Part shown: positions 16,872-25,244 of the stretch, piece after piece | Position numbering within the stretch: position 1 is the first letter of the stretch | Layout: every line of letters begins with the position of its first letter | Assembly: GCA_049889355.1 (NCBI GenBank) | Contig: JBMHDN010000016.1 | Span: 71,485-135,484, forward strand | Source: JBMHDN01 sp049889355 | GTDB taxonomy: Bacteria > Pseudomonadota > Alphaproteobacteria > Puniceispirillales > Puniceispirillaceae | Direction: 5' to 3' | Length of the DNA stretch: 64,000 nt | Translations under genes and position numbers: made by a program | The notes under the pieces: generated by a model | What the model was told of the DNA's origin: nothing | Database searches by the model: none | The model's input: the letters and a program-made list of their open reading frames with translations, nothing else

Positions 16872-17777
16872 TTAAAACCGGTAGAATGAGGCGGGGTTAT
16901 CTACAAAAATGGCCTGTTGATGTGCTGAATTGGGCACCCAGTCAAAAAATTGATCTAGCAAATCCGTATCATTAGGCATAGGTCCTGCAAATTTCGGATG
17001 CGGCCAGTCTGTGCCCCAGACCAGCTGGTCTGGATTGGCTGCAACCAAGGCGGATACATATTCAGCCACATCATCATAACGACAATCCGTTTGGCCAGAT
17101 ATCCGATAAGCCCCAGAGAGTTTGACCCAGAGCTGACCTGCACTCAATAAGCTTAAGAATCGTTGAAAAGCAGGATGTGCGATACCAAGCGATGTAGTCA
17201 TATGTCCCATATGATCAAACATAACAGGCACAGGCAAATCCGGGATCACGCTACCTAGTGCCTCAAATTGTGAGATATCTGCCAGAATCTGCAAATGCCA
17301 GCCATAATCGGCAATGCGATAGGCAAACTCTTTTAACTGGCCGCTATCAACACCGCTTGAGAAAAGCAAATTGACCCGGCAGCCCACCACATCTGCGTCT
17401 GCATAGGCGCGTAAACTGGCATCTGAAATAGCCTCATCAACCACAATCACCGCTTTCATATGCGGGTCTGACTGGCATACACTGAGTGTTGTCTGGTTAT
17501 CGCTGCCATAAATACTGGGCTGGACAATAACAGACCGCTCAATGCCCAACATATGCTGAAGATGCTTATAATCTGCCAGAGAGGCCCGAGGGGCTGTATA
17601 GCTGCGCGCCGCTACCTGCTGAGAAGGGGCATCAAAAATATGGAAATGACAGTCACAGGCCCCGGCTGGCAGGGTGTTTTTTGGCCGTTTCGTGACAGCT
17701 TGCGGTGCGTCGCATAGTTCAGGTCCAGATTTTTTCGGTCCAGATTTTTTCGGTCCAGCATTAATAGGCATTGGCAT
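16872..17777 (-). CDS. Amidohydrolase family protein, LigI (2-pyrone-4,6-dicarboxylate hydrolase)-like
   Basis: TIM-barrel amidohydrolase. Visible motifs: the strand-1 CDCHFHIFD (HxH), SVIVQPSIYGSDN, VMFDHMGHMT, LWVKLSGAYRIS, and the strand-8 Asp in WGTDWPHPKF. This pattern fits the LigI group, which opens lactone rings without the usual binuclear metal site; the true substrate here is unknown. The frame opens at a TTG at 17816. ATG 17777 (301 residues) has GAGAG 7 bases upstream and is preferred, with ATG 17807 the alternative. The N-terminal leader has a duplicated GPKKS unit from a 15-bp tandem repeat. Confidence 0.75.
   Translation of the reverse strand: MPMPINAGPKKSGPKKSGPELCDAPQAVTKRPKNTLPAGACDCHFHIFDAPSQQVAARSYTAPRASLADYKHLQHMLGIERSVIVQPSIYGSDNQTTLSVCQSDPHMKAVIVVDEAISDASLRAYADADVVGCRVNLLFSSGVDSGQLKEFAYRIADYGWHLQILADISQFEALGSVIPDLPVPVMFDHMGHMTTSLGIAHPAFQRFLSLLSAGQLWVKLSGAYRISGQTDCRYDDVAEYVSALVAANPDQLVWGTDWPHPKFAGPMPNDTDLLDQFFDWVPNSAHQQAIFVDNPASFYRF
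17722..17758. repeat. 15-bp tandem repeat, 2.5 copies
   Basis: GGTCCAGATTTTTTC at 17722-17736, repeated exactly at 17737-17751, then a partial GGTCCAG. It is in frame in the N-terminal leader of the LigI-like gene and encodes the GPKKS repeats. Confidence 0.9.
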
Positions 17778-17837
17778 ATTGGCTCTCACAACATCATAGC
17801 CACTCATCCTAACCAAAATTTAAATCTCTTTGGGTGT

Positions 17838-18191
17838 TTATTTTTTAACATGCTGACAGATACCATCAGCCATCATCGGGGCAGCGCGCATCGCACCGGA
17901 TATCTGGCGGATACGGTGTGTGTTTTTATCAATCAGATAAACGGTAAAGGGATTATTGATATTATCTGGGTCTATGTCAGCGCTGCGTAATTGCAGGAAA
18001 TCTGCATTTTCGAGCAGATCAAAGCGTTTCCCCTTTTGATCGGTAAACTGGGTTGCATCTGCTGAGCGGGTGAATATTTTCTCGCCCACTCCCTTAAAGC
18101 TACATTGATATTGCCCGCCTGCAAAAGCCATTGACGACAGCACACACCCTAAAGACAGCCCGAATATCAGATGAGCGCAATAGGCTTTCAT
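17838..18191 (-). CDS. Small exported protein, unknown function
   Basis: 117 residues with a clear signal peptide (MKAYCAHLIFGLSLGCVLSSMAFA, cleaved before GGQYQC). The mature part (about 93 residues) starts with YQC and ends with GICQH, so its two cysteines could form one disulfide closing a small beta-rich fold. The middle (NPFTVYLIDKNTHRIRQISG) looks like paired strands. The same layout (signal, Y-x-C, beta core, K-I-R-I, G-x-C) is seen in the first half of the larger secreted protein at 24102. AAAGGAT precedes the ATG. It lies upstream of the LigI-like gene in the same orientation. Confidence 0.65.
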   Translation of the reverse strand: MKAYCAHLIFGLSLGCVLSSMAFAGGQYQCSFKGVGEKIFTRSADATQFTDQKGKRFDLLENADFLQLRSADIDPDNINNPFTVYLIDKNTHRIRQISGAMRAAPMMADGICQHVKK

Positions 18192-18331
18192 GTTTTCATC
18201 CTTTCATTTACGCTTCTGATCTTCTCCCTTGACTTGACGCGATAGGTTTAATCTTTCAGCGTTGGGGTCTGGTGCTCACGTCTACTATGTAGAATATTGC
18301 AAGACAACATCATAAACAATAAGGCGCAGCC

Positions 18332-18988
18332 ATGAAAAAAGCACTTATAACAGGTGGCAACAGAGGCATTGGTCTTGCCACATGCAAAACCCTGTCGGCC
18401 ATGGGGCATCAGGTGTTTTTAGGTGCCCGCCATTTGGCAGAGGGCGAAAAAGCAGCGCGTCAATGTGGTGCAACAGCTATTCAGCTTGATGTCAAAGACC
18501 AGCACAGTATTCAGGATGCAATTGAAGCTGTTGGCCCTCTGGATATCCTCATCAATAATGCAGGCATATTGGGAAGCGGCAGCGTGTTTGACCCGCAAGG
18601 TCAATTTGAAGACTCCATAGCTGTGATGGTGGATGGGCCTTTTCAGTTAATGAAACGGGTGGTCCCGCAGATGGTCGCTCATGGCTATGGCCGCATTGTC
18701 AATGTCTCTTCTGGTTGGGGCGCATTTTCAGATGGGCTGGGTGGCCCCGGCGGTTATGGCGTTGCAAAGGCTGCGTTAAATGCCCTCACATTAGCAGCAG
18801 CCAACAGCCTGCCTGACTATGTTAAGGTCAATGCGGCATGCCCGGGCTGGGTGCGTACCAGAATGGGCGGCATGCTTGCCACACGCTCGCCTGAAAAAGG
18901 TGCTGAGACGATTTGCTGGCTCGCGACTCTGGATGAAAAAGGCCCGACAGGTAAATTCTTTAGAGACAAAGCTGAAATCGACTGGTGA
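18332..18988 (+). CDS. Short-chain dehydrogenase/reductase
   Basis: Classical SDR of 218 residues, NAD(P)-dependent. It shows the Rossmann glycine motif GGNRGIG at residues 8-14, NNAG near 75, catalytic Ser in VNVSSGWG, and Y-x-x-x-K in YGVAKAAL. The AACPGWVRT segment after the active site is typical of carbonyl-reductase-like SDRs. Substrate unknown. It stands alone on the plus strand with a 140-base upstream gap shared with the divergent exported-protein gene. A 19-bp tandem repeat follows its stop. Confidence 0.85.
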   Translation: MKKALITGGNRGIGLATCKTLSAMGHQVFLGARHLAEGEKAARQCGATAIQLDVKDQHSIQDAIEAVGPLDILINNAGILGSGSVFDPQGQFEDSIAVMVDGPFQLMKRVVPQMVAHGYGRIVNVSSGWGAFSDGLGGPGGYGVAKAALNALTLAAANSLPDYVKVNAACPGWVRTRMGGMLATRSPEKGAETICWLATLDEKGPTGKFFRDKAEIDW

Positions 18989-19015
18989 TACGCTGAGGGG
19001 CTGCACGCCGTCCAA

Positions 19016-19053
19016 TCAACAAGACTAAGACTGGTCAACAAGACTAAGACTGG
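19016..19053. repeat. Perfect 19-bp tandem duplication
   Basis: TCAACAAGACTAAGACTGG at 19016-19034 is repeated exactly at 19035-19053. It fills the gap between two convergent genes, the SDR and the secreted 634-residue protein. Confidence 0.92.
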
Positions 19054-19058
19054 CACCC

Positions 19059-20963
19059 TTAGCGGCACGCGCGTATCTTAAGGGTGATTTCCAAATCGGC
19101 ATTTTGTTTTGTGAACAGCTTATAATCTCCATTTGGAGAGCCGGCCTCGCCTTTTGCCTTGGCGTTTTCTGCCAGCAATAAGACAGCAATTTCTTCAGAA
19201 CCAAACATTGAAAATACAGGCAGCCTGCCTGTCAAAAAGCCGTCCTGGCGTACAGATATATCGGTATATTGGCTGAGCTCTTTCCAGCGCCTGTTATTAC
19301 CGGTTTCCCAATAGAGATTATCTAATCCCAATTTGCCAGCTTTGATGGTGACATAGCCTTCAGCTATTTTTTTAAATTCCTCACTGGATTTAAGATATCG
19401 TGTGATTTCAGCGCTGCATTTCATGTTCTGCGTGATTAAAGGAGCTTGTGCGACATGGACTGCGCGCACCAGCCTGTCTGACTGGCGGATGAGCTGGTCC
19501 ATATCCTGAAAAGCCGATTTATTGCGCAATACAGGCATCTTCATATCACCGGTGGCCATACGCAAAACCAGATTGTTAAAACCCACATTGACCGAGCCTT
19601 CAATCAAAAATTTATGATCACGCCCCTTGATGACATATTCTTGGAATTTTTCTGGGAAATAGGCTTGGGCCATCGCCCCGCCAAGCGTGTAATATTCCCG
19701 CTCGTTAAAGGCTTCCCAGACCGCGCGGTAATTATAGACACCTTCTTTGATTTTCTGCACAGTGGCCTTGAAATCTCCGCCTCTCTCATCTGCGCCATAG
19801 CCATTATTTTTGAAATAATATAACAAGCGTTCAGGCTCAGTCGCAAAGACCAGCATCTCTTGATAAACCTCGCCTGGCGTTACGCCATGAGGTGTTTTCA
19901 TATTGACGAAATCAAGTCCGAATGCCTTTTCAAACGCATAATCGAGCTTGTCTAATTCAGCGATGATTTGACGTGCATAACCAAGGGCCAGCATACCGCG
20001 ATAAATTTGGGCGGTGTAGGCTTTGTTCTCATCAAAAGTCGCCAGGGTAATCTCAAGCTGGCGAATACCGTAATCAAAGACTATCTGATTGCCAAATTCT
20101 AACCCGTAAAGAGTCGCACCCACTGCAATCCTGAGATTTGCAGAGCCGCAATGATCATTTGTACCCTCTGGTGTCACAGTGGCCCCTTTGCCCAGATTAC
20201 ATACCCGCGCAAAGTAATTGCCACTGGCCTTAAAGGCTGCGTAATAATCATAAGTTGTGACAAAATGGGTGAACATCTCGTCAATTTGCGTTTGCTCTGT
20301 CTCGTCTAGACCATAGAGCCGGTGATATAGCGCATAGTGGGCCATGGAATCACCTACCACAGAGCGCGTGGCATAAGTAAAGCTTGTACGCCGCGTGTTA
20401 TCGGTTGGTATGGATTTGGTGGTTTTATTGATGTTTTTCAGCACATCATTTGCCTGCCAATATCTCAAGATATCGGCATAGGTTGTTGCGCCTTTCTTCG
20501 GGTTATGAGTGAAGCGCTGTGCGAACACATTTTGGCATCTGCCTTGTGTTTCAGTATAGGCAAAACGATAGTCATTTTCGGTGAAGACCGGGCCTTCATC
20601 AATGCCTGCACTTACCGCTGATGTACCGGTTAGGGTTTTTGCATTATCTGCACATTTTTCAATTCGAACGCCTGCCTCTTTTTGATAAGTAATGAAGCCT
20701 CGACTATCATCCCAATTCCCTGTTGTATGTTTATCATGCCAGCGCATAAAGCTGTCAAAATCATCAACGAGGGTAAAATTATCAGGCACTTTCAGCCCGC
20801 GCAGCGGCGTTTTGATACTGTCCTTATATTTCTCATATTGCGGATTATAGGCATAGGACGCGTCTTTTTTGAGATTCTTAGCCTTGGCTACACCCTGATG
20901 TAAGCCAGTTGACAGGCATAATACCGCAGCAAAAACCGTACCAAAAAACTTGAACCCGCTCAT
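19059..20963 (-). CDS. Secreted protein with alginate-lyase-like (alpha/alpha) toroid features
   Basis: 634 residues with a signal peptide (MSGFKFFGTVFAAVLCLSTG...AKA). Helical repeats dominate the middle. The stretch from about residue 265 (GTNDHCGSANLRIAVG, QIVFDYGIRQLEITLATFDE, YRGMLALGYARQIIAEL) resembles the conserved core of family PL5 alginate lyases in layout: Asn-His followed by a helix, then an F-D helix and an R-G/Y helix. No exact catalytic motif is proven. The C-terminal 150 residues look beta-rich (ADLEITLKIRACR end). It may be a periplasmic or surface polysaccharide lyase or a binding protein. ATG 20963 is chosen because GAGGG lies upstream at a usable distance. It follows the module B barrel by 30 bases. 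Confidence 0.5.
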   Translation of the reverse strand: MSGFKFFGTVFAAVLCLSTGLHQGVAKAKNLKKDASYAYNPQYEKYKDSIKTPLRGLKVPDNFTLVDDFDSFMRWHDKHTTGNWDDSRGFITYQKEAGVRIEKCADNAKTLTGTSAVSAGIDEGPVFTENDYRFAYTETQGRCQNVFAQRFTHNPKKGATTYADILRYWQANDVLKNINKTTKSIPTDNTRRTSFTYATRSVVGDSMAHYALYHRLYGLDETEQTQIDEMFTHFVTTYDYYAAFKASGNYFARVCNLGKGATVTPEGTNDHCGSANLRIAVGATLYGLEFGNQIVFDYGIRQLEITLATFDENKAYTAQIYRGMLALGYARQIIAELDKLDYAFEKAFGLDFVNMKTPHGVTPGEVYQEMLVFATEPERLLYYFKNNGYGADERGGDFKATVQKIKEGVYNYRAVWEAFNEREYYTLGGAMAQAYFPEKFQEYVIKGRDHKFLIEGSVNVGFNNLVLRMATGDMKMPVLRNKSAFQDMDQLIRQSDRLVRAVHVAQAPLITQNMKCSAEITRYLKSSEEFKKIAEGYVTIKAGKLGLDNLYWETGNNRRWKELSQYTDISVRQDGFLTGRLPVFSMFGSEEIAVLLLAENAKAKGEAGSPNGDYKLFTKQNADLEITLKIRACR

Positions 20964-20993
20964 GTGAGACACCCTCTTTTCACCCGCTTCTTC

Positions 20994-21896
20994 TTATCCA
21001 GTTGTAAAGACGATACCCAAATTCACTGTTGTTTTCTTAATATGGTTCTGGCGTTTTACAGGCTGATACATCATCTGTTGTAAATGTGATTTATCCTTGG
21101 ATATCCCCACATTAGCGTCAGAATCACCGATTAGGCCAGTCCCAAAAGGGATCACATAGGATATTTGCGCCCTGCTTTCAGCCTTTGATTTGCTTTCATC
21201 TTTTCGGAACATCTCAAGGCGCATTTGGTTCGTCAGTTTCAGACCGAGCCCCATTTCATTGCCTGAGACTTTATAGCCGTCATCGCCGCGCCAACGAAAA
21301 CCCCGCACCGAGACAGAAGGCGTGTAAGGCAAATCATGGAAGGTATAATGATAGGCTAAATCTTCGCCTGACATTGCCTTTTCAACCACACCTTTTACCT
21401 TTTTCTCACCTGAAATCCGGCTGTAATGATTGAAATGGAGGCTACCGCTCAGCGCGAGATATTCAAGCCCAAATCCAACCCGCTGATGGCCTGTATCCAG
21501 CTCGCTATCACCAAAGATATTGGCCCCAAAAATGCCATTTCCATCATCGGTAAATTGGCGATAGCCAATGCCAGCATTCACGGTTGTCCGCTCAAAACGC
21601 CGCGCAGCAGAAAGTTGGGTAAAGGTAAAATTATGCGCACTCTCAGCGATACCTATCACCGCCAAGGCCTCGCCGCCGATTTTCCAATCATCTTCGGTGA
21701 CAGACACTTCAAGATGTTTGAGGCGCCCACCCACCAGATCATGGGCTGTCTCTTTGAGATAGCTGTCAATCTCAGACAAGGCTGCTTTTTTACCTGTATC
21801 GACAAGCGTTTGAGTGTCGCTTTGCGCCACGGCTTGCATGGTCAGTGTCGCAGTGAGGGCAACAAGGGCGGTGGTCGCGTAAATCTTTTTGATCAT
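20994..21896 (-). CDS. Inverse-autotransporter-type outer-membrane beta-barrel without passenger (module B)
   Basis: 300 residues with signal peptide MIKKIYATTALVALTATLTMQAVA. The barrel signature matches module A: VNAGIGYRQFTDDGNGIFGA, NIFGDSELDTGHQRVGFGLE, then LHFNHYSRISGEKKVKG, LAYHYTFHDLPYTPS and VRGFRWRGDDGYK. The N-terminal helix (TGKKAALSEIDSYLKETA) before the barrel is like the plug or periplasmic helix of the intimin group. There is no Ig-like passenger. GGAG precedes the ATG. It starts 9 bases after the secreted partner and ends 30 bases before the lyase-like gene, so the three are probably one operon. Confidence 0.8.
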   Translation of the reverse strand: MIKKIYATTALVALTATLTMQAVAQSDTQTLVDTGKKAALSEIDSYLKETAHDLVGGRLKHLEVSVTEDDWKIGGEALAVIGIAESAHNFTFTQLSAARRFERTTVNAGIGYRQFTDDGNGIFGANIFGDSELDTGHQRVGFGLEYLALSGSLHFNHYSRISGEKKVKGVVEKAMSGEDLAYHYTFHDLPYTPSVSVRGFRWRGDDGYKVSGNEMGLGLKLTNQMRLEMFRKDESKSKAESRAQISYVIPFGTGLIGDSDANVGISKDKSHLQQMMYQPVKRQNHIKKTTVNLGIVFTTG

Positions 21897-21905
21897 TGCC
21901 GTCTC

Positions 21906-22838
21906 CTATCGTGCTGTAATTGAAAATTCAGGGGCTTTACTGCGCAAGGCGGTAATACAGCCGCCTGCAAAGCTGCATGCGCTATTTTTCGTTTGTTTGA
22001 CCAAACCAGCCCCTGATGAATCAAAGCTAAATTCGATCGTGCTGGTAGAGGGGGTGACCGTCAGCGGTGTCGCCAATTTCTGAAAATTCAGATGCTTGGG
22101 GGCTGGCTGGAATGTTGCCTCGCCGATAGATGAGGCTGGGCCAGAAGGACAAGAAGACGAGCTATAGCTCTGGAGCGTGACCCCGTCATCTTCAACCCAA
22201 TAAGAGGCGCGCTCTGCCCCGCTGCCTGGATCTGTGGTCCAGTTTTTTGTATTGCTCCGGACTGTGCCGCCACTGGTACACATGATGGAATGCTCAAAAG
22301 AAAAGCCAGGATTTGCATTGGCAGGCGTATCACAAATGACATTGGTATATGCGGGATTATACTGGTTCTTCCAAACCTCACTATTGCCAACAGTATAGCA
22401 AGTCGTCCCGTCTGTACTGCCTGCACCCTTGCGGGCTGAATCAAAAGTGACGGTAAATCTGCTCTCAATAAAGCCGTTAATCAACATCACAATATGCGTG
22501 TATGTGCCTGTGGATACAGACATCGGACCGTTAGATGGCATGGGAAAATCAACAGTTGAACTCAACGTCACCTGTGCGCCAGCCTCATTTTCGAATAAAG
22601 ATGTGCACAAAGCGGTATAATTGGTACGGGTGGGCTCTGACGGACAGACCATGATCTTGGTGAATGTTACGCGCGCTTCCTGAAAATCCGGGAAACAATA
22701 AGTATTGCCAGAACCGGACGCCGCATCTGTGATTTCACCATCTGCATTGAGCGAACAAGCCGATCCATGGGTGGCCTGTCCCAAGGTTGGCATGCACAAA
22801 AAGCAAACCAACGCCAAAATATGATAAAACTTTTGCAT
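21906..22838 (-). CDS. Secreted Cys-rich protein, partner of the beta-barrel gene (module B)
   Basis: 310 residues from ATG 22838, chosen over two upstream ATGs because GAGGG lies about 6 bases before it and the signal peptide (MQKFYHILALVCFLCMPTLGQA) then begins at residue 1. About a dozen cysteines, Ser/Thr-rich, beta character. No family recognised. Landmarks shared with the 201-residue module A protein: an early Cys-rich segment, TGTYTHIVMLING, ATPLTVTPSTST, and the ending APEFSITAR. It is longer than the module A homologue by an insert (about residues 115-240) with more cysteines. It is the first gene of the module B operon and is divergent from the Lrp/AsnC gene. Confidence 0.72.
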   Translation of the reverse strand: MQKFYHILALVCFLCMPTLGQATHGSACSLNADGEITDAASGSGNTYCFPDFQEARVTFTKIMVCPSEPTRTNYTALCTSLFENEAGAQVTLSSTVDFPMPSNGPMSVSTGTYTHIVMLINGFIESRFTVTFDSARKGAGSTDGTTCYTVGNSEVWKNQYNPAYTNVICDTPANANPGFSFEHSIMCTSGGTVRSNTKNWTTDPGSGAERASYWVEDDGVTLQSYSSSSCPSGPASSIGEATFQPAPKHLNFQKLATPLTVTPSTSTIEFSFDSSGAGLVKQTKNSACSFAGGCITALRSKAPEFSITAR

Positions 22839-22871
22839 TTTTACCCTCATTTTAGACATTTTGTAAAAATA

Positions 22872-22923
22872 TGACCTATTTTTTTACAATTAGTTTCTAT
22901 GAGTTCTTTGAAATATGCTCATA
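22872..22923 (-). promoter_or_regulatory. Shared upstream motif pair, module B
   Basis: On the minus strand TATGAGCATA (22914-22923) is followed by AAATAGGTCA (22872-22881), about 34 bases before the start codon. Both 10-mers match those at 16345-16354 and 16291-16300 exactly; the spacing between them is 12 bases shorter here. They lie in the gap shared with the divergent Lrp/AsnC-type gene. Confidence 0.55.
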
Positions 22924-23008
22924 ATCTAACGATAGGATGTAGCCTCATCGTCTCATCCTGAAGTAGGAAAATTGCTCAATAACGACTTAAATTTTTACAG
23001 TTTGCACA

Positions 23009-23437
23009 ATGCTAAGCCAGAACGACCATAAAATTATCAATCTGTTAAAACGAAATGCACGTATGTCTGTTACCCAAATGTCTCATGAATTGGGACTGAG
23101 CCGGGTCACGATAGACAATCACATGAAAAAGCTGGAAGAACAGGATGTTATCCGCGGCTATACAGTGGTGTTGGGCTCTGAGGATTTCAAACACCGGATT
23201 TCAGGCTGGGTGCTGATCAACGCAGAAGCCAATAGAGAAGAAGCAGCGATTGAAAAAATCAAGAAAATGCCGGAATTCACCAGACTACACACCACCAATG
23301 GCAAATGGGATTTAGTGGCTGAAATTCAGACAAACACCCTTGAAGAATTTGATGCAGCCATCTCGCGTTTACGCAAAATTGCCGGCATTACTGAGACTGA
23401 GACAAGCTTGCTGTTGAGCTCGCGTATCGGTTTATAG
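23009..23437 (+). CDS. Lrp/AsnC family transcriptional regulator
   Basis: 142 residues. The N-terminal winged helix-turn-helix (LSQNDHKIINLLKRNARMSV, LGLSRVTIDNHMKKLEEQDV, IRGYTVVL) is followed by an AsnC ligand-binding domain (about 65-142, with INAEANREEAAIEKIKKMP and TNGKWDLVAEIQTNT). The family responds to amino acids or related metabolites. Its divergent position suggests it may control the module B surface operon, whose upstream motifs recur at module A. No ribosome-binding site is visible before the ATG. Just after the stop lies the palindrome TGGTATACCA (23438-23447), of unknown role. Confidence 0.88.
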   Translation: MLSQNDHKIINLLKRNARMSVTQMSHELGLSRVTIDNHMKKLEEQDVIRGYTVVLGSEDFKHRISGWVLINAEANREEAAIEKIKKMPEFTRLHTTNGKWDLVAEIQTNTLEEFDAAISRLRKIAGITETETSLLLSSRIGL

Positions 23438-23586
23438 TGGTATACCATCTAAATTGATCTCGTTGGCTAGCAGCTTACATAGAATTGACCAGAGCCTGTG
23501 CCTGCCCTTGCCTCTCCTGCTCTTTCTTGTCATGATCTGGAACTAAGATAGATAGTGCGTGTGTTAGGATATGGAGCCTGTCTGAC

Positions 23587-23943
23587 ATGGTAAGTGAATT
23601 ATACAGCCGATATGGCAGTCGGTTAACAAGCGGTGCCTCTGAGATGCTTTATGATGCCTTGCTGGCAGATGAGGTGCTGGCCCCTTTTTTCAAAAAGGTA
23701 GATATGGATGTGCTGCGTGAACATATGGCTGCTTTTATCGGCTCGATAACCGGTGGGCCTAAAATCTATACTGGACGGGCGATGTCAGAGGCCCACGCCC
23801 CGTTTCAAATCACTGCCTATCATTTTCAGCGTGTGGCCGCCCATCTGGAAGACAGCCTGCGCGCGGTCGGGATTAAACAGGCTGATATTGATTTATTGAT
23901 GGCTGAAGTTGCCAGCCTGAGAAGCCAAATTGTCAATGCCTGA
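23587..23943 (+). CDS. Group 1 truncated hemoglobin
   Basis: 118-residue globin of the truncated (2/2) family, which binds O2 or NO through heme. The family landmarks are visible: YSRYGS start, VLAPFFKKVDMDVLREHMAAFIGSITGGP, YTGRAMSEAHAPFQIT with the probable proximal His in EAH, then FQRVAAHLEDSLRAVGI and a C-terminal helix. No partner gene is adjacent. It may detoxify NO or sense oxygen; the sequence does not decide. GGAG lies about 10 bases before the ATG. Its stop codon is the first triplet of a 17-bp tandem duplication. Confidence 0.88.
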   Translation: MVSELYSRYGSRLTSGASEMLYDALLADEVLAPFFKKVDMDVLREHMAAFIGSITGGPKIYTGRAMSEAHAPFQITAYHFQRVAAHLEDSLRAVGIKQADIDLLMAEVASLRSQIVNA

Positions 23944-23974
23944 TAGATAAGACTGGCTGATAGATAAGATTGGC
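23941..23974. repeat. 17-bp tandem duplication overlapping the globin stop codon
   Basis: TGATAGATAAGACTGGC at 23941-23957, with a copy carrying one mismatch at 23958-23974. The first three bases are the stop codon of the globin gene. Confidence 0.88.
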
Positions 23975-24101
23975 AGGGCACCAGAAGGCGGTTTATTGCG
24001 GCAAAAGAGTTGACCGCCGACATCTGATTTTAGTATGGCAAGCGGTGATATATGCTAGGCAGATGCGCTGGCGGGTGCGTATGTAGGATAAGGATTGGTA
24101 G

Positions 24102-25244
24102 ATGATTTGGTTAAGACGTGGTTTTCAGCTCAGTTTAAGTCTGTTTACATTTTTGTTTATGCCTTATCAGGCGCTAAGTGCAGATTTATATCGATGTACA
24201 CTCGATGATTATCGCATGCAAAATGTATCAGAAGAGGTACTGAGAAGCTGGGTACCTGATCAAATCGAAATCGAAGTCATCAAAGACACGCCCATCCTGC
24301 TGATCAATGGCGAGCGCCTAGCTGGTCAGTTTAACTATAACACCTCCAAAAAATTTGAATTTTCGTCTGTGTTGAAAACACAAGATTCTAAAGGGCGTGA
24401 GATAAAAATGCGGTATTTGGTGACCCATTTTCTCACAAATAACAAAATCAGGATCGCGCCGTCACCCAAACATTTTGCGTCTATGGGGGATGTGTGGGGT
24501 CAATGCGATGATCGCGCAGTAAACAACACAGCGATTGAGACAGAACAGGAAGCTGTTGAAATACCTGCCTCTTTTGAAAAGACAGACCTCACCGCGAAAA
24601 CCTATCAGCAAACCGGAACTGCTTTTCACCTCTCTGATTATATCAAAAATGGCTATTGGAATTCAAAGAGCAAAAGAACCTTTAAAAAGCTCAAAGGTAA
24701 AGACACACTGCAAATGTGGATGGGTCAGCCACCCTGTATCTCTTATAGCTGGTGGTCTTATCCGAATAAATCAGCCACAAGTCTGAAAAAATGGAAGGCA
24801 GCTGTTTTAGAACGCATGGCCGGATTCCCAGATGAGGTGATAGATTTCTGCACCATCCCAACAGATGTGATCATAAATGGCCAAACAACAGATCACCCGG
24901 CCAATAGCCGGTTTTATGTCCGCACAGTTGGGACAATCATCCTGCGCAAAAAAGGCGAAGGCCAGGCTGAACGTGTCATCATTGAGCAAGATTATCTGAG
25001 CAAAAAGACAGGTGGTAATCTCTATGATGAAAATTTGCAGAAAATCTGTGAATTCAATTTCAAATCACGCAGCGCCGTGAAGTTGAGATGCAGCGGCTAT
25101 GGCGAGATTGATGCCAAATTTGAAATCACCAACCTGTTCAAAGGTGAGTTTACCTTATTTGGCAAAGGCACAGATTTCATCTTTTTTGGCACTAATCTAT
25201 CGTTAGAAAAAGCGAAAAAGAAGCACCCTAAATTATTCAAATGA
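24102..25244 (+). CDS. Secreted protein of unknown function
   Basis: 380 residues with a signal peptide (about 1-26, ending YQALSA before DLYRC). No family recognised. The first part (27-145) has the layout Y-x-C, beta strands, K-I-R-I, G-Q-C. The second part (about 180-380) contains WMGQPPCISYSWWSYP, FCTIPTDVIINGQT and paired hydrophobic strands (KFEITNLFKGEFTLFGKGTD), suggesting a beta-rich fold. The end is Lys-rich. Its stop overlaps the next gene start by 4 bases (ATGA), so the two products are made together and may form a pair. AAGGA precedes the ATG. Confidence 0.65.
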   Translation: MIWLRRGFQLSLSLFTFLFMPYQALSADLYRCTLDDYRMQNVSEEVLRSWVPDQIEIEVIKDTPILLINGERLAGQFNYNTSKKFEFSSVLKTQDSKGREIKMRYLVTHFLTNNKIRIAPSPKHFASMGDVWGQCDDRAVNNTAIETEQEAVEIPASFEKTDLTAKTYQQTGTAFHLSDYIKNGYWNSKSKRTFKKLKGKDTLQMWMGQPPCISYSWWSYPNKSATSLKKWKAAVLERMAGFPDEVIDFCTIPTDVIINGQTTDHPANSRFYVRTVGTIILRKKGEGQAERVIIEQDYLSKKTGGNLYDENLQKICEFNFKSRSAVKLRCSGYGEIDAKFEITNLFKGEFTLFGKGTDFIFFGTNLSLEKAKKKHPKLFK

